From Curtobacterium poinsettiae (GTDB lineage Bacteria > Actinomycetota > Actinomycetes > Actinomycetales > Microbacteriaceae): 64,000 bases of DNA. The stretch lies in contig NZ_CP106879.1 in the NCBI RefSeq assembly GCF_025677645.1, positions 1,550,001 through 1,614,000 on the forward strand. Direction: 5' to 3'. A model generated the notes under the pieces. It worked only from the letters and a program-made list of their open reading frames with translations. It was not told the DNA's origin and made no database searches. The translations under genes were made by a program, and so were the position numbers. Below, piece after piece: positions 1 to 9,281 of the stretch (positions are counted from its first letter, which is position 1; each line of letters starts with the position of its first letter).

Positions 1-321
1 GTACCCGCGGGCGCCGGCGCGGATGACCCGCACCACGTCGTCGGCGGCGTCCGACACGCTCAACGCGAGGAACCGGGTGTCCGGGTCCTCCGGCGCGGAC
101 CGCGTGATCACCTCGGCACCGCCGCCGCCGGCGCCGCCCGGCAGGTGCACGTCGAGCAGGACGACGCGTGGGCGGGTGGCCGCGACGAGCGCCACGGCCT
201 CGTCGACGGTCGCCGCCTCACCCACGACCTGGAGGCCCGGTGGCAGTCCGGCGCGCACGCCGGCTCGGAAGATGGAGTGGTCGTCGACGATCGCGACGGT
301 CAACGGGGCGGGCTCGGTCAT
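1..321 (-). CDS. LuxR/NarL-type response regulator, receiver domain (partial, C-terminus beyond window)
   Basis: The first 107 residues of a two-component response regulator are present; the DNA-binding part lies outside the window. The receiver domain shows the acidic pair at Asp13-Asp14 (IVDDHSIF) and the predicted phosphoacceptor Asp57 in LLDVHLPGG. The ATG overlaps the stop codon of the upstream sensor kinase by four bases (ATGA), so the two are translationally coupled and this regulator is presumably the kinase's partner. LuxR/NarL membership is inferred from the kinase type, since the helix-turn-helix is not visible. Confidence 0.85.
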   Translation of the reverse strand, partial: MTEPAPLTVAIVDDHSIFRAGVRAGLPPGLQVVGEAATVDEAVALVAATRPRVVLLDVHLPGGAGGGGAEVITRSAPEDPDTRFLALSVSDAADDVVRVIRAGARGY

Positions 322-1553
322 GCGTGCTCCTCGTCCTGGGCCGCGGGTGCGAGCGGCAGGGTCAGCCGGACCTCGGTGCCGGCGCGCCCCGGCCCGGGCG
401 CGATGGTCGCGTGGCCCCCGAGGCGCTGCATCCGGCCGACGATCGACTCGCGGACGCCGTACCGGCCCGCGGGCACCGCGTCGACGTCGAAGCCCGGGCC
501 GCGATCGCGGATGCTGATCTCGACCCGGTCACCGGCGGTCTCGACGTACACGCTCACGGTCCCACCGGCGTGCCGGGCGGCGTTGAGCATCGCCTCGCGG
601 GCGGCGGCGACGAGCCCGTCCGGCAGGTCGCTGCGGGCGGGTCCGACCGCGATGACCTCGATGCGGGCGGGGTACTCGGCCTCGATGTCCACGGCGGCGT
701 CGCGCAGCTGCGCGCCGAGGTCGCGCGTCGGTTCCGCCTGTTCCGTGAAGAGCCAGGACCGCAGCTCGCGCTCCTGCGCCCGCGCCAGCCGTGCCGCGTC
801 CGAACCCGGCTCGGCCTTCTGCTGGATGAGGGCGAGGGTCTGCAGCACCGAGTCGTGCAGGTGCGCCGCGAACTCGGCCCGCTCGAGGTCGCGGACTCGG
901 GCGGCGCGTTCCTCGGCGAGGTCGCGGACGAGCCGGACCACCCACGGCGCGACCACGACGGCGACCCCGACCAGGACGGCGACCGCGGCGGTCAGCACGG
1001 TCCAGACGTTCGGGCGGCTGCTCGTCGTGAAGAACAGCAGGATGCCGAGCACGACGAGCACCAGGGCTCCGAGCGCCCGGACGACCAGGGCGGACGATCC
1101 GGCCGTGCGGACGTTGCGCAGCGCGTCGAACTGCCGCCAGGCGAGTGCGGCGCCGGTGACGACCACGACGCCGGGCACGACGACCTCGAGGGGCACGGCG
1201 GCGCCCATCCGTGCCGCGACGACGGCGCCGGCAGCGGCGAGCAGGGCCACGCCGAGCAGGATCTCGACGACCGGGGCACGCCGGGCGGACGCGGTGGTCT
1301 CGTCCTGGTCGACGTCGGCGCCCGGGGTCAGCACGGACTTGAGCGGCGCGCGCCCGGCGGTTGCCCCGGCGGCAGCGCTCGGCACGGTCGCCCAGAGCCA
1401 GGCGTAGAGCAGCAGGCCGGCGCCACCGCAGACCACCAGCACCGCGGTGGCGAGCCGGACGGCTCCGACCGGCAACCCGGTGTGCGCCGCGAACCCGCTG
1501 CAGACCCCGCCGACGACCCTGGGGGTCGGGCGCGTCATCGTCGCGGTGGCCAT
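318..1553 (-). CDS. PspC-domain sensor histidine kinase
   Basis: A 411-residue membrane histidine kinase. It opens with a PspC domain (about residues 8-60, RVVGGVCSGFAAHTGLPV and a hydrophobic segment ending in YAWLWATVP), followed by several more membrane segments up to about residue 205. The phosphoacceptor region is of the HisKA_3 type (HLHDSVLQTLALIQQ, near residue 230). The C-terminal ATPase carries an N box (NAARHAGG) and G box (DRGPGFD). It is the first gene of a kinase-regulator pair and is divergent from another PspC protein at 1668, an arrangement that in actinobacteria suggests an envelope-stress sensing unit. The stimulus is unknown. Confidence 0.9.
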   Translation of the reverse strand: MATATMTRPTPRVVGGVCSGFAAHTGLPVGAVRLATAVLVVCGGAGLLLYAWLWATVPSAAAGATAGRAPLKSVLTPGADVDQDETTASARRAPVVEILLGVALLAAAGAVVAARMGAAVPLEVVVPGVVVVTGAALAWRQFDALRNVRTAGSSALVVRALGALVLVVLGILLFFTTSSRPNVWTVLTAAVAVLVGVAVVVAPWVVRLVRDLAEERAARVRDLERAEFAAHLHDSVLQTLALIQQKAEPGSDAARLARAQERELRSWLFTEQAEPTRDLGAQLRDAAVDIEAEYPARIEVIAVGPARSDLPDGLVAAAREAMLNAARHAGGTVSVYVETAGDRVEISIRDRGPGFDVDAVPAGRYGVRESIVGRMQRLGGHATIAPGPGRAGTEVRLTLPLAPAAQDEEHA

Positions 1554-1667
1554 GGGGCAATCCTGGCACCGGAACGGCCGGCGCAGCAGGGTCCGGGCCC
1601 GGGATCAGGGACCGGTCAGGGGGAACCCCGATGGTGTCGGCGCAGCACTGCCGGGATGCTGGTGGCC

Positions 1668-3065
1668 ATGACCGATCACCAGCACGACTCCGCTCCCGGC
1701 ACCGCCGCCGGCAGCGCCGACTCGACGACCCGGTTCTTCGACTGGGTCCGCGGCCTCGGCATCGCGCGCACCGACGACCGCTGGCTCGCCGGCGTGTGCG
1801 GCGCCGTCGCTCGCCGCACCGGGCTCGACCCCCTCGTGGTCCGCGGTGTGACGATCGTCGTCGCGCTGCTGGGCGGGCCGGTCTTCCTCGCCTACGCGGC
1901 TGGCTGGGCGCTGCTGCCCGACACCGCCGGACGCATCCACGTCGAACGGATGATCCGCGGGGTCCTCGACCCGGCGCTCATCGCGATCGGCGCCTTCGTG
2001 GCGCTCACCTTCGTGCCCGCCGCCCGCGGCCTCTGGTGGCAGGGGGTCCCGGACGCCTGGGGGATGCCCGGCTGGCTCGAGGCGACCCTGGCCACCGCGT
2101 GGAGCATCGTGCTGGTCGGCGGGATCGTGTGGCTCATCGTGGTCCTGGCCCGACGCGGGGTGGACGGCGATCGGACAGCGGGCACCGGCACCGGCACCGG
2201 CGCCGACCCGACCGCTGCCCCGCGAGGCGACTTCTGGACCAGCCCCGAGGAGCCGCGCCCGGCCCGGAACGCGTGGACCGCGGACGCGACCGGCGCGCCG
2301 GACGCAGGACGGGCCTCCTGGCAGTGGGGTGCACCCGTGAGCCCCGAGGACCGGCGACGGCAGCACGAGGAGCGGATGCGCGCGGAACGCGAGCGCGCGT
2401 CCGAACGGCGGGCGGAGCGGGCCGAGCGGCGCCCCGGTGCGGCGTACGTCGCCGTGTCCCTCGGACTCGCACTCGTCGCCGGAGCCGGGGTCGCGTTCTG
2501 GGCACAGCAGGCCGGGTGGTCCGTCCCGGTCCTCGGGATCGCCGCGGCGCTCGCCGTGCTGGCGGTCGCCACGATCGTCGCCGGGGTCCGAGGCCGTGAC
2601 GACGACGTGCTCGGACTGTTCTCCACGGTCGCCGCGGTGGCCCTCGTGGTCACCGGGGTGCTGCCTGCCGGCACCCAGGTCTCGCTGATCGGCGGCACCA
2701 CGTGGCAGGTGGAACGGGCCGCCCCGGGGACCGAACGGAACTTCGCGATGCTGGCCGGCGGTCCGACGCTGGACCTCCGCGGGCTCGAACCGTCGGCGGT
2801 CGGGGGCGACGTGACCCTCTGGCTGGGCGCCGGCGGGGCCGATGTCCTGCTGCCGACCGACCTGCCGGTCCGGGTCCAGGTGAGCGGCGTCGGCTACGGG
2901 GTCGACACCGGCGGCGACGGCGACGGCGCCGGTGGGGTGCTCCGGACCACCACGCTCGAGAACCGAGCGGCACGCACCGCCGACGCGGACGAGACGACGA
3001 CGGTGCACCTGTGGATCCTCGGCGGTGGCGTCGAGGTGCCGCGGGCGATCACGGTCGGCGAGTGA
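1668..3065 (+). CDS. PspC domain-containing membrane protein with LiaF-like C-terminus
   Basis: About 465 residues. An N-terminal PspC domain (DDRWLAGVCGAVARRTGLDP and a following membrane helix) is followed by two further helices, a charged Arg/Glu-rich cytoplasmic stretch (EERMRAERERASERRAERAE) that may be helical, three more helices, and a C-terminal beta-rich segment (LWLGAGGADVLLPTDLPV) resembling the LiaF/DUF2154-type toast-rack domain. It is divergently transcribed from the PspC kinase at 1553 with about 115 bp between, so both may be under the same control. ATG 1668 is chosen; an in-frame ATG at 1656 would add four residues. An envelope-stress partner or target of the neighbouring two-component system is inference. 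Confidence 0.8.
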   Translation: MTDHQHDSAPGTAAGSADSTTRFFDWVRGLGIARTDDRWLAGVCGAVARRTGLDPLVVRGVTIVVALLGGPVFLAYAAGWALLPDTAGRIHVERMIRGVLDPALIAIGAFVALTFVPAARGLWWQGVPDAWGMPGWLEATLATAWSIVLVGGIVWLIVVLARRGVDGDRTAGTGTGTGADPTAAPRGDFWTSPEEPRPARNAWTADATGAPDAGRASWQWGAPVSPEDRRRQHEERMRAERERASERRAERAERRPGAAYVAVSLGLALVAGAGVAFWAQQAGWSVPVLGIAAALAVLAVATIVAGVRGRDDDVLGLFSTVAAVALVVTGVLPAGTQVSLIGGTTWQVERAAPGTERNFAMLAGGPTLDLRGLEPSAVGGDVTLWLGAGGADVLLPTDLPVRVQVSGVGYGVDTGGDGDGAGGVLRTTTLENRAARTADADETTTVHLWILGGGVEVPRAITVGE

Positions 3066-3076
3066 GGAACGGGACG

Positions 3077-3400
3077 ATGACGACGGACAACACGACGAAC
3101 GACAGCCCGACGAACGACAGCCCGCTGGACGACGGCACGACGAACGACGGGGCGACAGCACCGGTGGTGTCCGCGGTGGCCGCGGACGGGCCCGCCCACC
3201 GGCCTCGACACGGTGGTGCACGCTTCGGCACGATCCTCTGGGGCGTGCTGCTCCTGGTGTTCGCCGGCGCGATGGCCGTGAGTGCGCTGCCGATGTTCTC
3301 AGTGGACACCACGACCCTGCTGTTGGCCGCCTGCATCGCCGCCGGTGTGCTGCTGGTCGTGGCGGGGATGGTGGCCGCTCTGTCCCGCACACGGCGGTAG
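3077..3400 (+). CDS. Small two-helix membrane protein, function unknown
   Basis: 107 residues, not recognised as a named family. The N-terminal 45 residues are low complexity, with a repeated TTND/TNDSP motif and many Asp/Thr; two hydrophobic helices follow ([19 protein letters not shown] and [20 protein letters not shown]) and the protein ends in an Arg-rich tail. It starts 11 bases after the PspC/LiaF-like gene and probably shares its transcript, so a role in the same envelope-related unit is likely but unproven. Confidence 0.7.
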   Translation: MTTDNTTNDSPTNDSPLDDGTTNDGATAPVVSAVAADGPAHRPRHGGARFGTILWGVLLLVFAGAMAVSALPMFSVDTTTLLLAACIAAGVLLVVAGMVAALSRTRR

Positions 3401-3457
3401 TCCGCCCGCTCCGTGCACATGGCCGTCGAGGTGTGCACGGGGGTCACCCGGACGGCT

Positions 3458-3471
3458 TAGCATCATCCACG
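3458..3471 (+). promoter_or_regulatory. Putative -10 element of a leaderless promoter
   Basis: TAGCAT at 3458-3463 ends seven bases before the GTG at 3471, placing the expected transcription start on the start codon. No ribosome binding site is visible in the gap. This supports GTG 3471 as the start of the permease. Confidence 0.5.
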
Positions 3472-5456
3472 TGACCGCGACAGACGCCGAGCGGGCCGCC
3501 CAGCGCGACGCCACCGAGCAGCCCCTCGACCGCAGCACCCGCCTGCGCCGGTGGATGCTGCACGGGGCCGACCAGGGCGCCTCGCACCAGGGCCCGCACC
3601 AGGTCGAGGTCGAGAAGACCCACCCGTGGTGGCGGGTCATGTGCCTGACCGGCGTCGACTACTTCTCCACCCTCGGGTACCAGCCCGCCATCGCCGCGCT
3701 CGCCGCGGGTCTGCTGTCGCCGATCGCGACGATCGTCCTCGTGCTCGTCACGCTGTTCGGGGCGCTGCCGGTCTACCGCCGGATCGCCCACGACAGCTTC
3801 CGGGGTGCCGGGTCGATCATGATGCTCGAGAAGCTCCTGCCGTGGTGGGCGGGCAAGCTCCTCGTGCTGGTGCTGCTCGGGTTCGCCGTGACGGACTTCA
3901 TGATCACGATGACCCTGTCGGCGGCCGACGCCACGGCGCACATCGCCGAGAACCCGTACACGCCGCACTGGTTCACCGAGATCCCGGTCCCGCTCACCCT
4001 GGCGCTGCTGCTCCTGCTCGGCATCGTGTTCCTGCGCGGGTTCAAGGAGGCCATCGGCATCGCGGTCGGGCTCGTCGCGGTGTTCCTCGCCCTGAACGCC
4101 GTGGTCATCATCGTCGCCCTCTGGCACGTGTTCGAGAACCCGATGGTGGCGAGCGACTGGTGGTCCGGGCTGACGGCGCAGCACAGCAACCCGCTCGTGA
4201 TGGTCGGCATCGCCCTGATCGTGTTCCCGAAGCTCGCGTTGGGGCTCTCCGGGTTCGAGACCGGCGTCGCGGTGATGCCCCAGGTCCGCGGTGACGCCAG
4301 CGACGACACCAGCGACCGACCCGAGGGTCGGATCCGCGGCACCAAGCGGCTGCTGACCGTCGCGGCGCTCATCATGAGCTCGTTCCTCATCACGTCGTCG
4401 ATCGTGACGACGTTCCTCATCCCGCAGCGCGAGTTCCAGCCGGGCGGCGGCGCGAACGGGCGTGCCCTGGCGTACCTGGCGCACGAGTACATGGGCGGGG
4501 TGTTCGGGTCGATCTACGACTTCTCGACCGTCGCCATCCTGTGGTTCGCCGGCGCGAGCGCGATGGCGGGGCTCCTCAACCTGGTGCCGCGGTTCCTGCC
4601 CCGCTACGGCATGGCACCGCAGTGGGCTCGTGCGGTGCGTCCCCTCGTGATCATCTTCACGCTCATCGCGTTCGTCATCACGATCATCTTCCAGGCCGAC
4701 GTCGACGCCCAGGGCGGTGCCTACGCCACCGGCGTGCTGGTGCTCATCACGAGCGCAGCGGTCGCGGTGACGCTGTCCGCGCGCCGCAAGCAGCAGCGCA
4801 AGCGCACCATCGCGTTCGGTGTGATCTCGGTCGTGTTCGTCTACACCACGGTCGCCAACGTCATCGAGCGGCCCGACGGCGTGCGGATCGCGGCGATCTT
4901 CATCATCGCGATCGTCGTGGTGTCGCTCATCTCGCGCGTACGGCGTTCGTTCGAGCTCCGGGCGTCGTCGATCGAGCTCGACGCGACCGCCCGCCAGTTC
5001 GTCGAGGCCGACGCCGACCAGTTCAGTTCGGTCTGCATCATCGCGAACGAACCCGGTGCCGGCACGGCCGAGGCGTACCGGGCGAAGGGGCGCGAGGAAC
5101 GCCGCGACTCCGGCATCCCGGCCCGCGTGCCGACGATGTTCCTCGAGGTCCTGCCGGCCGACTCCTCGGACTTCGAAGAGGACCTGGTGGTCGAAGGCCA
5201 CGTCATCCACGGGTTCCGCGTGCTCAAGGTCCGTTCCGGCAACGTCCCGAACACCATCGCGTCGACGCTCCTTGCCATCCGCGACATCGCCGGGGTGGTG
5301 CCGAGCATCTACTTCGAGTGGAACGAGGGCAGTCCGATCCGCAACGCGCTGCGCTTCGTGTTCACCGGCGCCGGCGACGTCGCCCCCGTCACGCGCGAGG
5401 TCCTGCGCGAAGCGGAACCCGAGGTCAACCGACGGCCGAGCGTCCACGTCTCGTGA
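3471..5456 (+). CDS. APC superfamily permease with cytoplasmic C-terminal domain
   Basis: A 661-residue integral membrane transporter beginning at GTG 3471. After a 50-residue charged N-terminus come about twelve membrane segments, starting with [20 protein letters not shown] and including [17 protein letters not shown] and [15 protein letters not shown]. The last 160 residues form a soluble cytoplasmic domain ([19 protein letters not shown]). The fold and FETG-type loop fit the amino acid-polyamine-organocation superfamily; members of similar length include potassium importers of the KUP/KimA kind, so the substrate (amino acid or cation) cannot be assigned. The downstream exporter overlaps its stop by four bases (GTGA). 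Confidence 0.8.
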   Translation: MTATDAERAAQRDATEQPLDRSTRLRRWMLHGADQGASHQGPHQVEVEKTHPWWRVMCLTGVDYFSTLGYQPAIAALAAGLLSPIATIVLVLVTLFGALPVYRRIAHDSFRGAGSIMMLEKLLPWWAGKLLVLVLLGFAVTDFMITMTLSAADATAHIAENPYTPHWFTEIPVPLTLALLLLLGIVFLRGFKEAIGIAVGLVAVFLALNAVVIIVALWHVFENPMVASDWWSGLTAQHSNPLVMVGIALIVFPKLALGLSGFETGVAVMPQVRGDASDDTSDRPEGRIRGTKRLLTVAALIMSSFLITSSIVTTFLIPQREFQPGGGANGRALAYLAHEYMGGVFGSIYDFSTVAILWFAGASAMAGLLNLVPRFLPRYGMAPQWARAVRPLVIIFTLIAFVITIIFQADVDAQGGAYATGVLVLITSAAVAVTLSARRKQQRKRTIAFGVISVVFVYTTVANVIERPDGVRIAAIFIIAIVVVSLISRVRRSFELRASSIELDATARQFVEADADQFSSVCIIANEPGAGTAEAYRAKGREERRDSGIPARVPTMFLEVLPADSSDFEEDLVVEGHVIHGFRVLKVRSGNVPNTIASTLLAIRDIAGVVPSIYFEWNEGSPIRNALRFVFTGAGDVAPVTREVLREAEPEVNRRPSVHVS

Positions 5457-6460
5457 GCCACGGACCGGGCGCGGGGCGTGCCTCCGGGCCCGTCGGCGGC
5501 CTGGCGGCGATCGCGGTCGCCGCGGCGGTCTGGGGCACCACCGGGACCGCGACGCACTTCGCCCCCGGTGTGCCGGCGTTCGTGTTCGGTGCGGTGACCT
5601 TCGGGCTCGGCGGCCTCGTCCTCGCCGCGACCGCGGGCCGCGGCACACTGCGTGCCGTCACGCAGCGCCGGACCCGCGGCTGGGCGCTGCTCGGGGCCGC
5701 ATCGCTCGTGGTCTACGCGGTCGCGTTCTACGCGGCCCTCGCCGACGCCGGGGTCGCGCTCGGCACGACCCTGGCCATCGGGTCGTCGCCCGTCTTCGCC
5801 GGCCTGGTCGAGTGGGTCGCCGACCGCAGACGCGTCACCCGTCGGTGGGTCCTCGCAACCATGGTGAGCGTGGTCGGCATGGTCGTCGTCACCCTCGCGC
5901 GCTCGGAGCACGACAGCGGCGGGCAGTCACTCGCGGTCGGCGTCGGCAGCGCCCTGGTCGCCGGTCTGACGTACGCGCTGTACTCGTGGGCGGTGGCGCG
6001 GGGGATGCACGCCGCGACGAGCCGGATGCCGATCGCCGTCGTCCGCGCGGAGTCCGACAGCATGCGCGTCGGCGGGGACGTCGGGGTCGCGGCGGCACGG
6101 GCTGCCCGAGGGCCGAACGAACGCGGGCTCGTCGGAGCGGTGTTCGGGGTGGCCGCGGTGCCGCTCGTCGTGCTCGCCGTGGTGGCGGGCGGGCCGTTCC
6201 TGGGCGACGCCGGCAACTGGCCGGTGTTCCTGTACCTGGCGCTGGTACCGACGGTGATCGGGCACTCGCTGTACGCGCTCGGGCTCCGGACGGTGACGGC
6301 GTCGGTCGCGACGTTGCTGTCCCTGCTCGAGCCCGTCGTGGCCGCGGTGCTGGCGGTGCTCGTGGTGGGGGAGCGCCTGGGGCTCGGCGGATGGGCCGGG
6401 ATCCTGCTGGTGGTGGCCGGGCTGTCCGTGCTGGCGCTGCCCGCGCGGCGCGCCGGCTGA
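5453..6460 (+). CDS. EamA/DMT-family transporter
   Basis: 335 residues with about ten hydrophobic helices in two EamA halves ([19 protein letters not shown] near the N-terminus; [18 protein letters not shown] and [20 protein letters not shown] in the second half). The LEPV motif before the last helices is typical of drug/metabolite exporters. GTG 5453 overlaps the permease stop codon, so the two are co-translated. The loop between the halves (about residues 180-220) is longer and more charged than usual and contains several Arg and Glu residues. The substrate is unknown. Confidence 0.85.
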   Translation: MSHGPGAGRASGPVGGLAAIAVAAAVWGTTGTATHFAPGVPAFVFGAVTFGLGGLVLAATAGRGTLRAVTQRRTRGWALLGAASLVVYAVAFYAALADAGVALGTTLAIGSSPVFAGLVEWVADRRRVTRRWVLATMVSVVGMVVVTLARSEHDSGGQSLAVGVGSALVAGLTYALYSWAVARGMHAATSRMPIAVVRAESDSMRVGGDVGVAAARAARGPNERGLVGAVFGVAAVPLVVLAVVAGGPFLGDAGNWPVFLYLALVPTVIGHSLYALGLRTVTASVATLLSLLEPVVAAVLAVLVVGERLGLGGWAGILLVVAGLSVLALPARRAG

Positions 6461-6494
6461 CCTGCAGCGACCAGCCAGCGGTGACGCCCGCGCG

Positions 6495-8177
6495 TCAGCC
6501 GTCCAGGATCTGGTCCCGCACCTTCCGCCGCAGCACCTTGCCGATCATCGAGCGCGGCAGGTCCTCGACCACGACGACCCGGCGCGGCACCTTGTACGCC
6601 GCCAGGTGCTCGCGCGACCAGGCCCGGAGCGCGGCGCCGTCGAACGTCGCGGGGTCCTTCGGCACGACCGCGGCGACGACCTGCTCGTTGCCGCCCTGCG
6701 TGATGCCGACGACCGCGACCTCCTTGACGCTGGGGTGCTTGAGCAGGGTGTCCTCGACCTCGGACGGCGACACGTTGAAGCCGCCGGTGATGATGAGTTC
6801 CTTCAGGCGGTCGACGATCCGGACGTACCCGTCGGCGTCGATCGCCACGATGTCGCCGGTGCGGAACCAGCCGTCGGGCGTGAAGACCTCGTCGGTGGCC
6901 TCCGCCTTGCCCCAGTAGCCGCGGAACACCTGCGGGCCACGGACCTGCAGTTCGCCGGGCTCGTCGATACCGAGCACCTTCGTGTCGTCGTCGGGGTCGA
7001 CCACGCGCGCCTCGGTGGAGGACAGCGGCAGGCCGATCGATCCGAGTCGACGCTCGGGGGAGACCGGGTTGGCCATCAGGACCGGGGAGCACTCGGACAG
7101 GCCGTAGCCCTCGACCAGGTAGCCGTCGGTACGGGCTTCCCACGGCTCGACGATGTCCTGCGACAGCGGCATGGCGCCGGAGATGCCGATCTCGATGCCC
7201 TTGAGGGACACCTTCGCCGAGTCCGCCGCGTGCTGCAGTCGGGCGTAGATGGGCGGCACGGCCGGCAGGAACGTCGGTGGGTGGCGCTTGATCGCCGTCA
7301 GGACGAGGGCGGGGTCGAACGCGGGGAAGAGCACGAGCCGTGACGCCATGCTCATCGCGAAGGTCAGGCAGAGCGTCAGGCCGTAGGCGTGGAACATCGG
7401 CAGCACCGCGTACACGACGTTGTCGCCGCGACGGATCTGCGGCACCCACGCCCGGGCCTGCGCGGCGTTCGCCAGCAGGTTCCGGTGGCTCAGCACCGCA
7501 CCCTTCGGGATCCCGGTGGTGCCGGACGTGTACTGGATCAGCGCGACGTCGTCGGTGGCCGGCCGCGGGTGCCGCTTCGACAGCTTGCGGGTGTCCGCGA
7601 GGTCGTCCCACTTGACCGTGCCGCGCACCTTCGCCGTCAGCTTCGCGCGGGACTCCCGGGCCTTCGACACCGGCAGCGCCAGGGCGAGCCGGGTGCTCCG
7701 GGGCATGGCGCGGGTGATGTCGACCGAGACGATCGCGTCGAGGTGCACGTCGGCCGGGAAGTCCTGCAGCGTCGCGACGGACTTGTCCCACGCGATGGCG
7801 ACCTTGGCACCGTGGTCCTCGAACTGGTGGCGGAGTTCCCGCGGCGTGTACAGCGGGTTGTGCTCGACCACGATCGCACCGAGCCGCAGTACCGCGTAGA
7901 ACGCCACGATGTGCTGCGGGCAGTTCGGCAGGACGATGGCGACCCGGTCACCCGCGCCCACGCCGAGCTTCCGCAAGCCGTTCGCCGCGCGGAGGATCTG
8001 CTCCTCGAGGTCGGCGTAGCTCGTGGTGCGCTTGAAGAACTCGAGTGCGACCTGCCTGGGGAACTTCCGGGCCGACTGCTCGACCAGGTCGTACAGGGAA
8101 CCACTCTGTTCCTCGATGTCGTGCGGGACCCCCGGGGCGTACGAGGCAAGCCAGGGACGAGGCGTGTCGATGCTCAC
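6495..8177 (-). CDS. fadD: Long-chain fatty acid--CoA ligase (AMP-dependent synthetase)
   Basis: About 560 residues of the ANL adenylating superfamily. The P-loop motif IQYTSGTTGIPKGAVLSH, the aromatic/adenine motif ISGAMPLS and GYGLSEC, the GWFRTGDI motif and the hinge and C-terminal lysine region (RLKELIITGGFNVSP; IGKVLRRKVRDQ) are all present. It would activate fatty acids with ATP and CoA for beta-oxidation or lipid synthesis. GTG 8177 is preferred over an in-frame TTG at 8186 because a -10-like TAGGTT lies seven bases upstream, as for other leaderless genes here. The exact acyl-chain preference cannot be read from the sequence. Confidence 0.92.
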   Translation of the reverse strand: MSIDTPRPWLASYAPGVPHDIEEQSGSLYDLVEQSARKFPRQVALEFFKRTTSYADLEEQILRAANGLRKLGVGAGDRVAIVLPNCPQHIVAFYAVLRLGAIVVEHNPLYTPRELRHQFEDHGAKVAIAWDKSVATLQDFPADVHLDAIVSVDITRAMPRSTRLALALPVSKARESRAKLTAKVRGTVKWDDLADTRKLSKRHPRPATDDVALIQYTSGTTGIPKGAVLSHRNLLANAAQARAWVPQIRRGDNVVYAVLPMFHAYGLTLCLTFAMSMASRLVLFPAFDPALVLTAIKRHPPTFLPAVPPIYARLQHAADSAKVSLKGIEIGISGAMPLSQDIVEPWEARTDGYLVEGYGLSECSPVLMANPVSPERRLGSIGLPLSSTEARVVDPDDDTKVLGIDEPGELQVRGPQVFRGYWGKAEATDEVFTPDGWFRTGDIVAIDADGYVRIVDRLKELIITGGFNVSPSEVEDTLLKHPSVKEVAVVGITQGGNEQVVAAVVPKDPATFDGAALRAWSREHLAAYKVPRRVVVVEDLPRSMIGKVLRRKVRDQILDG

Positions 8178-8190
8178 CCGACCCAACCTA
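8175..8190 (-). promoter_or_regulatory. Putative leaderless promoter -10 element of fadD
   Basis: On the minus strand TAGGTT (8190-8185) is followed by seven bases and then the GTG at 8177. This spacing fits a transcript that starts at the start codon. Confidence 0.5.
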
Positions 8191-8272
8191 GTGGGCGACC
8201 CCCGTGCACGCTGGGAGGGCCACTTTGCGCGATGCCACCCCCGTACCCAGGCGACGGACGGAACATGACGGC

Positions 8273-9199
8273 ATGTCCACTGTCTCCGACGCCTTCCGGT
8301 CCCGCCTCAACCAGACGTTCACGGGTGGTTCGACCGGCACGGAAGCCTGGATGGACGACCTGGAACACGGCACCGACGCGGGCTTCTTCGGTCCGGGTTC
8401 CGCCACGTGGGCGGTGCACGGTGGCAGCCACGGCATCGTCGCCGGTGTGCGGGCACTGCTCGTCCAGGCGCTGCACCCCGGCGCGCTCGCCGGCGTCGCG
8501 GACCACTCCCGCTACCGCGAGGACCCGTTCGGTCGCCTGGCCGGCACCAGCCGGTGGATCGCGACGGTCACGTACGGCGACCGGCAGACCGCTCGCAGCG
8601 GCAGCGACTGGGTGCTCCGGCTGCACGAGCGGGTCCGTGGGCAGTACGTCGACGCGCACGGCACCACCCGCCCCTACGCGGCGAACGACCCGGACCTGGC
8701 GCTCTGGGTGCACCTCGCCTTCACCGACGCGTTCCTCCGCGCCGCCCAGCGCTGGGGTGGTCCGATCCCCGGGGGCGCCGACGCGTACGTGCGGGAGTGG
8801 GCCGAGGCCGGTCGCCTCATGCGCATCGTCGACCCGCCCGAGTCCGAGGCGGAGCTCCGTGCCCAGATGAACGGGTACCTCGACCGCGGCGAACTCCTGG
8901 TCGACTCGCGCACCCGCGACGTCGTCCGGTTCATCAAGGACCCGCCGCTGTCCCGCCTGCTGCGACCCGGTTACCGCGCGGTGTTCCAGGGCGCCGTGTC
9001 CACGCTCGATCCGCGGCACCGGTCGCTGCTGGGCCTCCGTGCGCCGATCGTCGGCCCGGTCGAGCTGCCGGTGGTCCGCACCACGAAGCTCGTGCTCGAC
9101 GGGATCGGGGCGGTGCTCGACGACCAGACCGCCTCCGAACGGGCCGCGCGGCGGCGCATCGCGCGCCTGCAGCGCACCGACGGCGGCGTGGTCGCCTGA
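8273..9199 (+). CDS. Oxygenase MpaB family protein (DUF2236)
   Basis: 308 residues. Family features are the N-terminal GPGSATWAVHGGSHGIVAGV stretch, the LLVQALHPGALAGVADHS motif with a conserved His, and the later HLAFTDAFLRAAQRWG. DUF2236 proteins are related to fungal MpaB and latex-clearing oxygenases and are thought to bind haem or metal through conserved histidines. The physiological substrate is unknown. It stands alone between the fadD promoter region and a convergent aldo/keto reductase, with a shared bidirectional terminator after it. Confidence 0.85.
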   Translation: MSTVSDAFRSRLNQTFTGGSTGTEAWMDDLEHGTDAGFFGPGSATWAVHGGSHGIVAGVRALLVQALHPGALAGVADHSRYREDPFGRLAGTSRWIATVTYGDRQTARSGSDWVLRLHERVRGQYVDAHGTTRPYAANDPDLALWVHLAFTDAFLRAAQRWGGPIPGGADAYVREWAEAGRLMRIVDPPESEAELRAQMNGYLDRGELLVDSRTRDVVRFIKDPPLSRLLRPGYRAVFQGAVSTLDPRHRSLLGLRAPIVGPVELPVVRTTKLVLDGIGAVLDDQTASERAARRRIARLQRTDGGVVA

Positions 9200-9226
9200 C
9201 CACGGCGGTCACCGCGACCACCTGAC

Positions 9227-9268
9227 GGACGGGAGGCACGGTGCCAGCCGGCTCCGTGCCTCCCGTCC
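9227..9268. terminator. Bidirectional hairpin, GGACGGGAGGC family
   Basis: Perfect 15-bp arms, GGACGGGAGGCACGG and its complement, around a 12-base loop. It lies between two converging genes and can terminate both. The same GGACGGGAGGC arm sequence recurs at 14741, 30064 and 55668. Confidence 0.8.
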
Positions 9269-9281
9269 GCTCGTGGGGGCG

